Shown: positions 43,788 through 52,891 of the stretch, one piece after another
Layout: each line of letters starts with the position of its first letter
How positions within the stretch are numbered: position 1 is the first letter of the stretch
Origin: Glycomyces buryatensis
Lineage (GTDB): Bacteria; Actinomycetota; Actinomycetes; Mycobacteriales; Micromonosporaceae
Reading direction: 5' to 3'
DNA: 60,216 bases
Assembly: GCF_004912275.1 (NCBI RefSeq)
Contig: NZ_STGY01000072.1
Span: forward strand, 159,323 to 219,538
The notes under the pieces: generated by a model
What the model was told of the DNA's origin: nothing
Database searches by the model: none
What the model saw: only the letters and a program-made list of their open reading frames with translations
Program-made: the position numbers and the translations under genes

Positions 43788-45893
43788 ATGAAGGCTATGA
43801 CGACGACATCCGCGGCCCCGGCCGTTGCCATCGCTGAAGAGAACACCTACCGGGAAGCGGTCGCGCAGGCACGCGAAGCCGCCGATGCCTACTACGGCAC
43901 GGGCGAATCCGGTATGGACGACGACACCTATGACCGGCTGCTGCGCGGCATCATCGCCTGGGAGGCCGAACATCCCGACCAGGTCGCCGCAGACTCGCCG
44001 ACACAGCAGGTCGCGGCCGGAGTGACCACCGGCGATGTTGAGCATTCGGTGCGGATGCTCAGCCTCGGAAACGTGTTCTCCGACGAGCAGGTGCACGACT
44101 GGGCCGCGTCTCTGGAACGGCGCTTGGACGGGCGTGCCGTCACCGCATGGGCGGTGGAGCCGAAACTTGACGGTGTCGCGCTCGCTGCCCGCTATCTGGA
44201 CGGCAAGCTCGTGCGGCTGGTGACGCGCGGCGATGGGTCCACCGGTGAGGACGTGTCCCACACGATCGGACACATCGTCGGCCTGCCCCGAACGCTGGCT
44301 GAGCCGATCACGGTCGAAGTCCGCGGCGAAGTCCTCATGACCTCAGGCCAGTTCGCCGCCGCGAACGAGCTCCGGACCGCGCACGGCGGCCAGCCGTTCG
44401 CCAATCGCCGCAACGCCTCCTCTGGGTCGCTGCGGGCGAAAGACCGTGCCTACCAGGTGGAACAGACGTTCCTCGCCTACGACGCTCTCACCGATCCCGA
44501 GTACACCAGCGACTTGACTCTGGCGGACCTGTCGCACACGCAGCTCATCGCCCGCCTTGCCACGCTCGGGATCGGCACCACCGCGGGTACGAAAGTTGCC
44601 ACCCTCGCCTGCGCCGACCTTGACGAGGTTCTGGCCCGCATCCACGAGATCGGTGCCCTCAGAGCCGGACTCGACTTCGAACTCGACGGTGCCGTCATCA
44701 AAGCCGACACCAGAGCCGACCAGGTCGAAGCCGGTACGGGTTCGCGCACCCCGCACTGGGCGACCGCCTACAAGTTCCCTGCGGCGCAAAAGATCACGAA
44801 GCTGAAGGCCGTGGAATGGAACGTCGGCCGCACCGGCGTCATCGCCCCGCGCGCGATCCTCGAACCCGTTGAAGTCGGCGGCACCACCATCACCTACGCG
44901 AGCCTGCACAACGTTGCCGACATCGGACGTAAGGACCTGATGCTGGGCGACAAAGTCTTCGTCCTCCGCGCCGGCGAAGTCATCCCCCGGGTTGAAGGTG
45001 CCGTCGCCGGCCAGCGCACCGGCGACGAACAGCCCATCGTGTTCCCCGAAGTGTGCCCGCGGTGCGGTGCGGACATCGACAAGTCCGGGGAGCGGTGGCG
45101 GTGCGATCGCGGCCGTGCCTGCGGCCAGGTCGAAGCGATTCGGTACGCGGTCGCCCGCGACGCGCTCGACATTGACGGCCTCGGCGAGAAAATCGTCATC
45201 CAGCTGGTCGAGAAACAGATGATCGAGGACTTCGCCGACCTGTTCACCCTCACCCGCGAGCAGCTGCTAACGCTCGACCGTATGGGAGAGAAAAGTGCCG
45301 ACAATCTCCTGGTTGCGATCGCAAACGCCAAAGCCAAACCGTTGAACCGGGTCTTCTGCGCCCTCGGTGTCCTCGGCACGGGACGGTCCATGTCGCTGCG
45401 CATCGCCACCCACTTCGGATCGATGCAGGCGATCCAGGCCGCCGACACTGTCGCCCTGGAGCTGGTGGACGGCATCGGCGGAGAGAAGGCCCCCGTCATC
45501 GTCGCCGAACTCGCCGAGCTTGCTCCGGTGATTGACAAGCTCAAGGCCGCTGAGGTGAACCTGGACCAGCCGAACTTCGTCATGCCCGCTGCCTTGGACG
45601 CCACGGAAACGGAAGCCGAGTCCGAGGAAGCGGGAACCGGCCTGCCGCTGGCGGGAATGACGGTGGTGGTGACCGGAGGAATGACCGGGCCCCTGGCGGC
45701 TTACTCCCGCACCGAAATGACTGAACTCATTGCGACAGCGGGGGGCCGCGCGTCTTCCAGCGTCTCCGCGCGGACCAGTCTCGTCGTCGCCGGGGAGAAG
45801 GCCGGCAGCAAGTTGGACAAGGCCCAGACTCTCGGGCTTGAAGTAATCACGCCCGAGGTGTTCGCCGAACGGCTCTCTGCCGTGCTCGACTAA
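43788..45893 (+). CDS. ligA: NAD-dependent DNA ligase, divergent (possibly second) copy
   Basis: The product has 701 aa from the ATG at 43788 (AGGTGA five bases upstream). All LigA parts are present in order. The NAD-binding Ia-like start has DDDTYDRLL. The adenylation domain has Lys126 in [13 protein letters not shown]. The OB fold is followed by a four-cysteine zinc site (CPRCG...[10 protein letters not shown]), HhH repeats ([13 protein letters not shown]) and a C-terminal BRCT ([16 protein letters not shown]). It seals nicks using NAD. The N-terminus and adenylation region are more divergent than a typical housekeeping LigA, and there are no usual ligA neighbours, so it may be an accessory copy; that needs the rest of the genome. 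Confidence 0.9.
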   Translation: MKAMTTTSAAPAVAIAEENTYREAVAQAREAADAYYGTGESGMDDDTYDRLLRGIIAWEAEHPDQVAADSPTQQVAAGVTTGDVEHSVRMLSLGNVFSDEQVHDWAASLERRLDGRAVTAWAVEPKLDGVALAARYLDGKLVRLVTRGDGSTGEDVSHTIGHIVGLPRTLAEPITVEVRGEVLMTSGQFAAANELRTAHGGQPFANRRNASSGSLRAKDRAYQVEQTFLAYDALTDPEYTSDLTLADLSHTQLIARLATLGIGTTAGTKVATLACADLDEVLARIHEIGALRAGLDFELDGAVIKADTRADQVEAGTGSRTPHWATAYKFPAAQKITKLKAVEWNVGRTGVIAPRAILEPVEVGGTTITYASLHNVADIGRKDLMLGDKVFVLRAGEVIPRVEGAVAGQRTGDEQPIVFPEVCPRCGADIDKSGERWRCDRGRACGQVEAIRYAVARDALDIDGLGEKIVIQLVEKQMIEDFADLFTLTREQLLTLDRMGEKSADNLLVAIANAKAKPLNRVFCALGVLGTGRSMSLRIATHFGSMQAIQAADTVALELVDGIGGEKAPVIVAELAELAPVIDKLKAAEVNLDQPNFVMPAALDATETEAESEEAGTGLPLAGMTVVVTGGMTGPLAAYSRTEMTELIATAGGRASSSVSARTSLVVAGEKAGSKLDKAQTLGLEVITPEVFAERLSAVLD

Positions 45894-45939
45894 CCTCTTG
45901 ACCGCCGACGGTCCTAGAACGCGGCACCGGCGGAACCCG

Positions 45940-46737
45940 TCACCGGACAAGGGCCACAATCGCGTCCGTGACGGGAGCATGTCGATCCGCCAGCGACGAG
46001 TCCCACACCTTGAGCAGGTGAAGGGTCGCCATGCGGAAGGCGAAGGCACGCACCAACAGCTGCTCCCACTCGGGGATGCCCTGCCCTACCGCGGGCAGCA
46101 GCTCGATCGGAGAGCCATACCAGCACACCGCGTCCACTACCGCGATCGCGGCACCGAGACCGGCCGGTCGCCAATACGGCGCCCAGTCGATGATCGTCGG
46201 CGGCTCGCCTTCGGCGAAGAGGACATTGCCGAGCAAGTCGCCATGGATGACCTGCGATGGCGACTCCACGGGATGGAACTGTGCCGCAAGGCGTTCGAGC
46301 ATCGCATCGGCAGGCAGTGGCGCCTCTCCCCAGGCGATGCGGTCAGCGCGGGCCCAGGGGTCGTCGGAGGTGTCGATGAACGACGGGCGAGGCAGAGCCG
46401 AGATCGCGTGATGGAACGCCTTTCCTGCCTTGACGACGTCGAGGACGCGTGACTCGTCCGCGGCGCCGGGCACCCACTGCCACGCTTCCCATCCGGCTTC
46501 GATCCACTGGCCCGATGCGGCTCTGATGGGACGCGGCGTCCGGAACTCCCCCGTGTGCGCGAGACGCTCGAGCACGCCTGCTCGCCAATTCGCTTCGTCC
46601 CCACCACCGGTCGGGCGCACCACCACGGGCCCTGCTCTCCACGTCAACCCGCGACCACCGTCGAGCTTCTCCGGTCTCGTCCCTCCGCTGCCGAACGCGG
46701 AGAAGACTTCATCCGATGGCCTGCTTTGCGCTGTCAC
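45940..46737 (-). CDS. Aminoglycoside phosphotransferase-fold kinase (TIGR02569-like)
   Basis: The product has 265 aa. It has the kinase catalytic motif VIHGDLLGNVLF and the metal-binding IIDWAPYWRP, with a short N-lobe (WRAGPVVVRPTG). Actinobacterial proteins of this shape are of unknown substrate and should not be read as an antibiotic-resistance gene. It ends 46 bases after the convergent DNA ligase stop. No partner gene is evident. Confidence 0.82.
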   Translation of the reverse strand: MTAQSRPSDEVFSAFGSGGTRPEKLDGGRGLTWRAGPVVVRPTGGGDEANWRAGVLERLAHTGEFRTPRPIRAASGQWIEAGWEAWQWVPGAADESRVLDVVKAGKAFHHAISALPRPSFIDTSDDPWARADRIAWGEAPLPADAMLERLAAQFHPVESPSQVIHGDLLGNVLFAEGEPPTIIDWAPYWRPAGLGAAIAVVDAVCWYGSPIELLPAVGQGIPEWEQLLVRAFAFRMATLHLLKVWDSSLADRHAPVTDAIVALVR

Positions 46738-46841
46738 GCCCGTAGGCTATCGAGCGGGCCGAGACTGGAGACGCCGACCGCCGCGATCACCGCTGACGCG
46801 GCGGGAAGCTCGACTACCAGGTCTCGGTGGCGCAGTGGAAG

Positions 46842-47990
46842 TCAGAGCGAGCGGGGCCGCGGGACCCGGGCGATGTCCTTGTCCATGGCCTTCCACTTCG
46901 GATAGCCCTTGAGTACCTGCTCGGTCTTGTGCTCCAGGTACGGCACGGCTTCGAGCGGGACGTCGGTGACATTGGCGGCCCAGGTGACGAAGTCCGGCAT
47001 GAGCTCCCTAACCGCGCGGATGACCGGGTCGCGCGGCTCGTACTTCCCGGGGAGGTAGCGCTCCAGGAAGACGAACGAGCTGACGGGGCTCACCGAGAAG
47101 CCGTTGAAGCCGTGGAACCAGCACATCTCATCGATCGCCTTCAGCTGCGGGTCGCCGAGCTCGCGGCGGCCGGTCAGGAGGAACGTGAGGAACGCGCCGT
47201 TGCGCAGTCCCTGCTCCTCATCGGTCGGCGCGACCATCTCGCCGGGGTCCACTTCCACCTGCGGGAGCAGTCGCATCCGGGCCTTCCACATCGCGCGAAC
47301 CGCCACATAGCTGAAATCGAGCTTCGCCGAATCACCGCCGACGCAGAAGATGTCCCAATCCTCGAGGGACCTGAATGTGCCCTTGTAGACCTCGACCGGT
47401 TCGCACCTGCGCGGCACGTAGAGCCGGTCGGAGAAGAAGGCGTTCCGCTCCCGGTGCGGACGGAGCAGTTCCTCGATGTCGGGATGGTGCCCGCAGGCGG
47501 TGACCATGTCGAAGTGGTAATCGGAGTAGTCCACCGTGTACGACAGGGCGAAATCGCTGCTGGGAGCGCGGAAGGACATGAAGTAGGTGCGGCAGTCGCC
47601 GTAGACGTCGCCGCCCTCCCAGCACTCATCCAGGACCAGTTCCTCGCCGTACCAGCGGGGTGCGGGGACGCCGATCCGCTCCAGGCGGTCGAGGGCCTTG
47701 ACGGCGGCGCGCCGCCCGCCCGGCGTCTCCGCCAACTCCGTCATCGCCGCGAGGCTCGCCGCCGCGTACGGGTCGGCGCGATTGAGGAAGTACTGCACGG
47801 CGACCAACTGCAGCTCGGCCGCCGAGACGCCCTGGACCTCAGGGATGGTGGAGTGCAGCCACATGTTGCCGAAGAAGCCTGACATGTTGGCTTCGACGGC
47901 GACGCGGTTCTCGGGATCGGGGGTCTGATCGGCAGGCAGGCCGTCGAGGACGGCGATCCACCGCTCGCGGTCTTTCTCGGTCATCGGCAT
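46842..47990 (-). CDS. Hypothetical protein
   Basis: The product has 382 aa from the ATG at 47990, with AAGGGGA six bases upstream. Soluble, acidic, with many Trp, Tyr and Phe residues (FFGNMWLHSTIPEVQ, CWFHGFNGFSVSPVSSFVFLERYLPGKY). No signal, helix or motif I can name. Codon use is like its neighbours, so it is a real gene. It lies upstream of the kinase-like gene in the same direction but 104 bases separate them. Confidence 0.75.
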   Translation of the reverse strand: MPMTEKDRERWIAVLDGLPADQTPDPENRVAVEANMSGFFGNMWLHSTIPEVQGVSAAELQLVAVQYFLNRADPYAAASLAAMTELAETPGGRRAAVKALDRLERIGVPAPRWYGEELVLDECWEGGDVYGDCRTYFMSFRAPSSDFALSYTVDYSDYHFDMVTACGHHPDIEELLRPHRERNAFFSDRLYVPRRCEPVEVYKGTFRSLEDWDIFCVGGDSAKLDFSYVAVRAMWKARMRLLPQVEVDPGEMVAPTDEEQGLRNGAFLTFLLTGRRELGDPQLKAIDEMCWFHGFNGFSVSPVSSFVFLERYLPGKYEPRDPVIRAVRELMPDFVTWAANVTDVPLEAVPYLEHKTEQVLKGYPKWKAMDKDIARVPRPRSL

Positions 47991-48280
47991 AGGGCGTCCC
48001 CTTCCAGAAGTCCTGGAGTGCAGTATCCCCCGCGGCGGCTTGCGCGCACACCCGGCGTGACGGTCGCCCCACCGGAGGAGGCCGACCGCCCTCCCCGTCG
48101 GATCGACCGCTCCTCATCGACGCGCGGAGCCGTCGCCAGTGGATTACTCCGTGGGTCGGCCCCGGATCAGCGGTTTCAGCGCACCGCCCCGCCCGCCATG
48201 GCACGATCCGACCTAGACAGGAAACCGGACGTTCCCGAACGGGGAGCCGGCCGCGGAACAGAAGAAGGAATGGGAGATCC
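47991..48280. other. 290-bp divergent intergenic region
   Basis: This separates the hypothetical gene from the EF-hand gene. I see no further gene and no convincing -35/-10 pair; both promoters must lie here. Confidence 0.5.
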
Positions 48281-48961
48281 ATGAAGGCGAACACCAAGGC
48301 ACTGGCAGTGGGAACCGCGGCGACGGCGGTCGCCGCCGGGGCGGCGATCCTCATCCGCATCAAGTTCAAGCAGAGCGCGAACGTCGGCAGGGTCCGCCTG
48401 AACAAGTTCGACCGCTGGTTCGACACGCTCGACACCGCCGGGAACGACTACATCACCGAGGCGAACCTGATCGAGGCCGCCACCCGCGTCCTCGGCGCCC
48501 GCGGCGTCCCCGTCGACAGTCCCATGGGCCTCGAGCTCCGCGAGGCCACCCAGCGACTTTGGACCGAGTTCATAGCCCCGAACGCCGTCGGCCGCGAAGG
48601 CCGCGTCGGCCGCAGGGAACTGCATTCCGCGCTCGCCGAGAACATGCTCGCCGACCAGATCGCCGCGGCCGCCAAGCTCGCCTCGATCGCGGACGCCTAT
48701 TTCGCGATCGCCGACGAGGACGGCGACGGCCTCATCAGCTCCGGCGAGTTCGTGCAGCTACTGCGCAACTGGAACGGCGTCGACTACCAGGAGAGCCACC
48801 GGGTGTTCGAGTATCTCGACGCCGACCACGACAACCGGATCTCGCCCGACGAATGGCGGAGCGCCATCTTCGGCTTCTTCCTCGGCAGTGAGCGCAACCA
48901 TCCGGCGAACGACCTCATGGGCAAGGTCGGCAGTCCGATCCTGGCCCCGGTCGAGTTCTGA
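48281..48961 (+). CDS. EF-hand calcium-binding protein with N-terminal membrane anchor
   Basis: The product has 226 aa. One hydrophobic segment near the start (LAVGTAATAVAAGAAILI) would anchor it. Three EF-hand loops are readable: DTAGNDYITEAN (degenerate), DEDGDGLISSGE and DADHDNRISPDE (both with acidic residues at 1, 3, 5 and 12). It resembles calerythrin-type sarcoplasmic calcium-binding proteins of actinomycetes, here with an added anchor. GGGAG precedes the ATG. Role: calcium buffering or sensing, not proven. Confidence 0.88.
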   Translation: MKANTKALAVGTAATAVAAGAAILIRIKFKQSANVGRVRLNKFDRWFDTLDTAGNDYITEANLIEAATRVLGARGVPVDSPMGLELREATQRLWTEFIAPNAVGREGRVGRRELHSALAENMLADQIAAAAKLASIADAYFAIADEDGDGLISSGEFVQLLRNWNGVDYQESHRVFEYLDADHDNRISPDEWRSAIFGFFLGSERNHPANDLMGKVGSPILAPVEF

Positions 48962-49109
48962 CCGGAACGCAAGCGGGCCTCGGGTGCGGTGTCGAGCGGC
49001 GCCGCCCCGGGGCGTCACCGGCCCTCGTAGGGCGCCCACCCGAGCCGGAAACCGTCCACGGTCGCGCCGATGGCGGCAATCCGGCGACCGTAGGCGAACG
49101 CGGCTCGGG

Positions 49110-49165
49110 TTGACAATCGGCCGTATTGCCATAAGGTCTTGATCGGTAAATACATGGTACCGATC
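49110..49165 (+). promoter_or_regulatory. GH42 promoter and operator
   Basis: TTGACA (49110-49115), 16 bases and TAAGGT (49132-49137) form the promoter. Immediately downstream, at the expected start site, GATCGGTA (49141-49148) and TACCGATC (49158-49165) form a perfect inverted repeat with a nine-base centre, a good repressor site. Confidence 0.75.
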
Positions 49166-49181
49166 TAAGGAAGTACGCCTC

Positions 49182-51233
49182 GTGAGCCGGAAGATCATCC
49201 GCCACGCGCCCATCGTCAAGGGCGTCCCCCACCTCCTCCACGGCGGTGACTACAACCCCGACCAATGGCTGCGGTCCAAGGACGCCATCTGGAAAGAGGA
49301 CATGCGTCTCGCCCGGCTCGCCGGGGTGAACACGCTGTCGGTCGGCATCTTCGCCTGGGCCGCACTCGAACCCGAAGAGGGCCGATACGAGTTCGGCTGG
49401 CTCGACGAGATCCTCGACCTCATGGCCGAGAATGACATCACCGCCGTGCTCGCCACCCCCTCCGGTGCCCGACCCGGCTGGATGAGCCACCGGTATCCCG
49501 AGGTCCTGCGAGTGAACGGCGACCGCACCAGGAACCGTCACGGCGGCCGCCACAATCACTGCCTCACCTCCCCGGTGTACCGGGAGAAGACCCTCGCGAT
49601 CAACACGGCGCTGGCCGAGCGCTACGGCGAGCACCCCGCGCTCGGCGTCTGGCACCTCTCCAACGAGTACGGCGGCGAATGCCACTGCGACCTGTGCCAG
49701 GAGCGGTTCCGCGGGTTCCTGCGCGACAAGTACGGTTCGCTTGACGAGCTGAACCAGGCGTGGTGGTCGGCGTTCTGGGCCAAGACCTACTCCGACTGGT
49801 CCCACGTCGAGTCCCCGAGCACGCACTGGCGCGGCGAGCAGGACATCCACGGCCTGCACCTGGACTGGATGCGGTTCACCACCGAGCAGTTCGTCGACTT
49901 CTACCTCCACGAGGCCGCGCCGCTCAAGGCGATCACGCCCGAGATCCCGTGCACCACCAACCTCATGGGCACCTACCCGGGCATCGACTACTTCCGGCTC
50001 GCCCAGGTGCTCGACGTGGTCTCGTGGGACTCGTACCCGCAATGGAGCGGCACGGACCGGGACGTGCGCACCGGCGTCGAGGCCTCCTTCCACCACGACC
50101 TGACGCGCAGCCTCAAGGGGAAGCCGTTCATGCTCATGGAGTCCTCTCCGTCGGCCACCAACTGGCGGCCGGTCGCCAAGCTCCACCGGCCCGGCGTCCA
50201 CATGCTCCAGTCGATGCAGGCCGTCGCCCACGGCTCGGACACGGTGCAGTACTTCCAGTTCCGCAAGGGCCGCGGCGGCTCCGAGAAGTTCCACGGCGCG
50301 ATCGTCGACCACGAGGGCACCGAGAACACCCGCGTGTTCCGCGACGTCGCCGAGGTCGGCGAGCGCCTCGCCGGGCTCGACGCGGTCGTGGGCACCGCGA
50401 CGCCCGCCGACGTCGCGCTCGTCTACGACTGGCACAACCGGTGGGCCCTGGACGACATGAAGGGCCTGCTCCAGAACAAGACCGGATACGCGAGCACGGT
50501 GGTCGACCACTACCAGGCGTTCTGGCAGCAGGGTGTGCCCGTGGACGTCGTCGACGGCTCGCTCATCGCCGCGCCCGGCGGGCTGGACCAGTACCGCGTG
50601 CTCGTCGCGCCGATGCTCTACATGCTCCGGCCCGGGGTGGCCGAGGCCGTGAACGCGTTCGTCGAGCGAGGCGGCACCTTCGTCGCCACGTACGCCACCG
50701 GCTATGTCGACGAGAACGACAAGACCTTCCTCGGCGGCTTCCCCGGCCCGCTCCGGGACACGCTCGGCGTCTGGGCCGAGGAAATCGACGCCCTCTACCC
50801 CGACGACCGGAACGCGATCGCCTGGAACGGGAGGGAATACGAGGCGTTCGACCTGTGCGAGCTGATCCATGCCGAGGAAGCCGAGGTCCTGGGCGCCTAT
50901 GGCGCGGACTTCTACGCGGGCCGACCGGCGCTCACCGTGAACCGCCGCGGCGAGGGCAAGGCGTACTTCATCGCGGCACGGACCGGTGCGGACTTCCTCG
51001 ACGACTTCTATCGCACGGTGATCGCGGAGACCGGCGTCGAACGCGTCCTCGACGCGGACCTTCCGGCGGGAGTCACGGCGCAGGTCCGCAGCGACGGCGA
51101 CACCGACCACGTGTTCGTCCTCAACTGCAACCCGACCCCGGTGACCGTTGAACTCGACGGCGAACTCCTGCCGCTCGAGCCGCATGGCAACACCGTTCTC
51201 GAACGGCCCCGCAAGGGCGGCAACGCCTCCTGA
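49182..51233 (+). CDS. GH42 beta-galactosidase, cytoplasmic
   Basis: The product has 683 aa from a GTG at 49182 (AAGGAAG nine bases upstream). It is a GH42 barrel from GGDYNPDQWL, with Glu162 in HLSNEYGGECHC (acid/base), the adjacent cysteine-rich zinc loop (CHCDLCQ) and Glu320 in MLMESSPSATNW (nucleophile). Trimerisation and C-terminal beta domains follow. No signal peptide: it hydrolyses beta-galactosides inside the cell. It is a single-gene unit under its own operator, so a regulator encoded elsewhere probably senses galactoside. Confidence 0.94.
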   Translation: MSRKIIRHAPIVKGVPHLLHGGDYNPDQWLRSKDAIWKEDMRLARLAGVNTLSVGIFAWAALEPEEGRYEFGWLDEILDLMAENDITAVLATPSGARPGWMSHRYPEVLRVNGDRTRNRHGGRHNHCLTSPVYREKTLAINTALAERYGEHPALGVWHLSNEYGGECHCDLCQERFRGFLRDKYGSLDELNQAWWSAFWAKTYSDWSHVESPSTHWRGEQDIHGLHLDWMRFTTEQFVDFYLHEAAPLKAITPEIPCTTNLMGTYPGIDYFRLAQVLDVVSWDSYPQWSGTDRDVRTGVEASFHHDLTRSLKGKPFMLMESSPSATNWRPVAKLHRPGVHMLQSMQAVAHGSDTVQYFQFRKGRGGSEKFHGAIVDHEGTENTRVFRDVAEVGERLAGLDAVVGTATPADVALVYDWHNRWALDDMKGLLQNKTGYASTVVDHYQAFWQQGVPVDVVDGSLIAAPGGLDQYRVLVAPMLYMLRPGVAEAVNAFVERGGTFVATYATGYVDENDKTFLGGFPGPLRDTLGVWAEEIDALYPDDRNAIAWNGREYEAFDLCELIHAEEAEVLGAYGADFYAGRPALTVNRRGEGKAYFIAARTGADFLDDFYRTVIAETGVERVLDADLPAGVTAQVRSDGDTDHVFVLNCNPTPVTVELDGELLPLEPHGNTVLERPRKGGNAS

Positions 51234-51362
51234 ATGCCAAGACTGGGCAGGGACGAGCGTTCGACTCGGCCTTGCCCGGTCGCCGGTGCGTCCCCCAGCG
51301 GTCGACCCAGCGCAGGAATCGCTCGACGGCGCGGCCGATCAGTACTTCAGTTGCCGGAGACG

Positions 51363-52805
51363 TCAGCAGGTGGAGTTGGTCTGCGTCAGCAGGCCGAGCC
51401 GCCAGGGCAAGAGGTTGTACGGGCCGGAGGCGTCCGGGTCCTTACCCTGGTAGAGGAACCGAAGGTCGCAGGGGCTGACCGTCAGCGTCTGATCGATGCC
51501 GCTGCGGATCAGCTCCCCATGGCTGATGTCGCGCGTCCAGGCCGTGCCGTCGAACGTGACGTTGCTGTAGCGGGCGAACGGGTTCTCCTTGGTGTCGGCC
51601 AGAGGAGTCCAGGGTCCGGTGATGGACTGGGAGGTCCAGGAGCGGAACATGCGGCCCTCTTGGGCGATGGCCTCGACCATCAGCAGGTATTCGCCCGTGC
51701 CGTCGAGTTTGTACACGTTGGCGCCCTCGAACAGCCAGTGGTGGTTGGGGTCGTGCATCGCGATCACCGGTGCGGAGAAGCCGTTCGGGAAGTTCGCCAC
51801 CGAGGTCTGCGCCCGGTACAGGTTCCCGTTGTCGTCCGAGGAGTACATGTGGCAGTTCGCGCTGTCGCAGACGGTCCAGAAGTCGAGCCACTGCCCGCTG
51901 CCCATGTTGTCGAGCACGATCTGCGGAGTCTTGGAGTAGAACGGCTTCGGGGCACTCCACGAGCTCGGGTTGCCGATGTCCGTGGTCGTCGAATAGGCGA
52001 CGTTGTCACCGATCTGGTACGTCAGGTACCACTTCTGTTGGGGCGCGAAGTAGAACACCTGCGGCGCCGCCTTGTACCCCGCGCCCATCGCCGACCGGTC
52101 CAGGAAGTGGAGCTGCGCGGACCCGGCCTGCGACCAGTCCGTGAAGCTCAGGTACGCCAGGCTGTATCCCTGGTTGACGCTCACGACGCTGACGAACACG
52201 TGGTACCTGCCGTTGTGGTACACGACCGACGGGTCCTTCACGGACACGATGTTGTGGGTCGAGTCCGACTTCGGCGCGACCAGGATGCCGCTTGAGTCCC
52301 ACGTGAAGCTCGACGGCAGGCTGGTGCCGCCCTTCGCGACGTCGAGGAGGTCGATGTTCGCCAGTCCAGCGCTCGTGGTGCCCGCGAGCCTGATGGTGTT
52401 GGCGCCCGCCTTCAGGGACACGGTCACGTTCTTGACCGTCCAATTGCTCCAGGCGGCGTTCGACTCGAACGGCACATTGGTCTGGACCACGGTCCCGTTG
52501 ACGCTGAGCGATGCAGGGCGACTGGTGCTGCTCCCGTTCGCGTACTTGAAGCCGAGCGCCACGGTGCCCGCGCTGGCGGCGTTCACTGTGAACTGGACGC
52601 CCGTACCACTCTGGTTCGGCGGATTGCAGAAGCCGGTACCGGAGAACCCGGAGTGGTTGGAGTCCACGGTGCCGTCGCACACGGCACTCTCGGCCTCGTA
52701 CCGGCTCGCCTGCGCGCTGGCGGTCGGCGCGTGCACCGCGCTCACCACGAACAGCGCCGCTGCCAAAACGACCGGCATGACGGCAAACTTCAGCAGCCGA
52801 CCCAT
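51363..52805 (-). CDS. Secreted GH62 alpha-L-arabinofuranosidase with N-terminal CBM35
   Basis: The product has 480 aa. Sec signal 1-32 (ending ASAQ), CBM35 at about 34-157 (SRYEAESAVCDG to NIDLLDVAKG), then the GH62 propeller from about 165. The expected acids are in place: Asp191 in SVKDPSVV (base), Asp308 in WLDFW and Glu360 in HWLFEGANVYKL (acid). It removes arabinose side groups from arabinoxylan outside the cell. The CBM35 closely resembles the one on GH43 copy B. It lies 86 bases after the LacI gene, in the same direction, with its own promoter region carrying the TATCGATA site. GAGGAG precedes the ATG. Confidence 0.93.
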   Translation of the reverse strand: MGRLLKFAVMPVVLAAALFVVSAVHAPTASAQASRYEAESAVCDGTVDSNHSGFSGTGFCNPPNQSGTGVQFTVNAASAGTVALGFKYANGSSTSRPASLSVNGTVVQTNVPFESNAAWSNWTVKNVTVSLKAGANTIRLAGTTSAGLANIDLLDVAKGGTSLPSSFTWDSSGILVAPKSDSTHNIVSVKDPSVVYHNGRYHVFVSVVSVNQGYSLAYLSFTDWSQAGSAQLHFLDRSAMGAGYKAAPQVFYFAPQQKWYLTYQIGDNVAYSTTTDIGNPSSWSAPKPFYSKTPQIVLDNMGSGQWLDFWTVCDSANCHMYSSDDNGNLYRAQTSVANFPNGFSAPVIAMHDPNHHWLFEGANVYKLDGTGEYLLMVEAIAQEGRMFRSWTSQSITGPWTPLADTKENPFARYSNVTFDGTAWTRDISHGELIRSGIDQTLTVSPCDLRFLYQGKDPDASGPYNLLPWRLGLLTQTNSTC

Positions 52806-52829
52806 CGGAACTCCTCACTGACTAATCGA

Positions 52830-52858
52830 AATATATCGATACACACAGTGTGGCAGAA
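52830..52858 (-). promoter_or_regulatory. GH62 promoter region with TATCGATA site
   Basis: TATATT (52830-52835, minus) is the likely -10 box; the -35 at 17 bases is weak (TTCTGC, 52853-52858). The 13-mer ATATATCGATACA (52831-52843) is identical to the one in the esterase promoter at 7174-7186 and overlaps this -10 box. The LacI protein encoded next door is the natural candidate to bind it. Confidence 0.6.
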
Positions 52859-52891
52859 ACATTCGTCGACTACAAGGATCGTTTCAATGAC

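Noticed and set aside
45940..46737. Possible aminoglycoside-resistance gene
   Set aside because: The kinase fold is present, but the sequence fits a broad actinobacterial family of unknown substrate, and no resistance context is seen.
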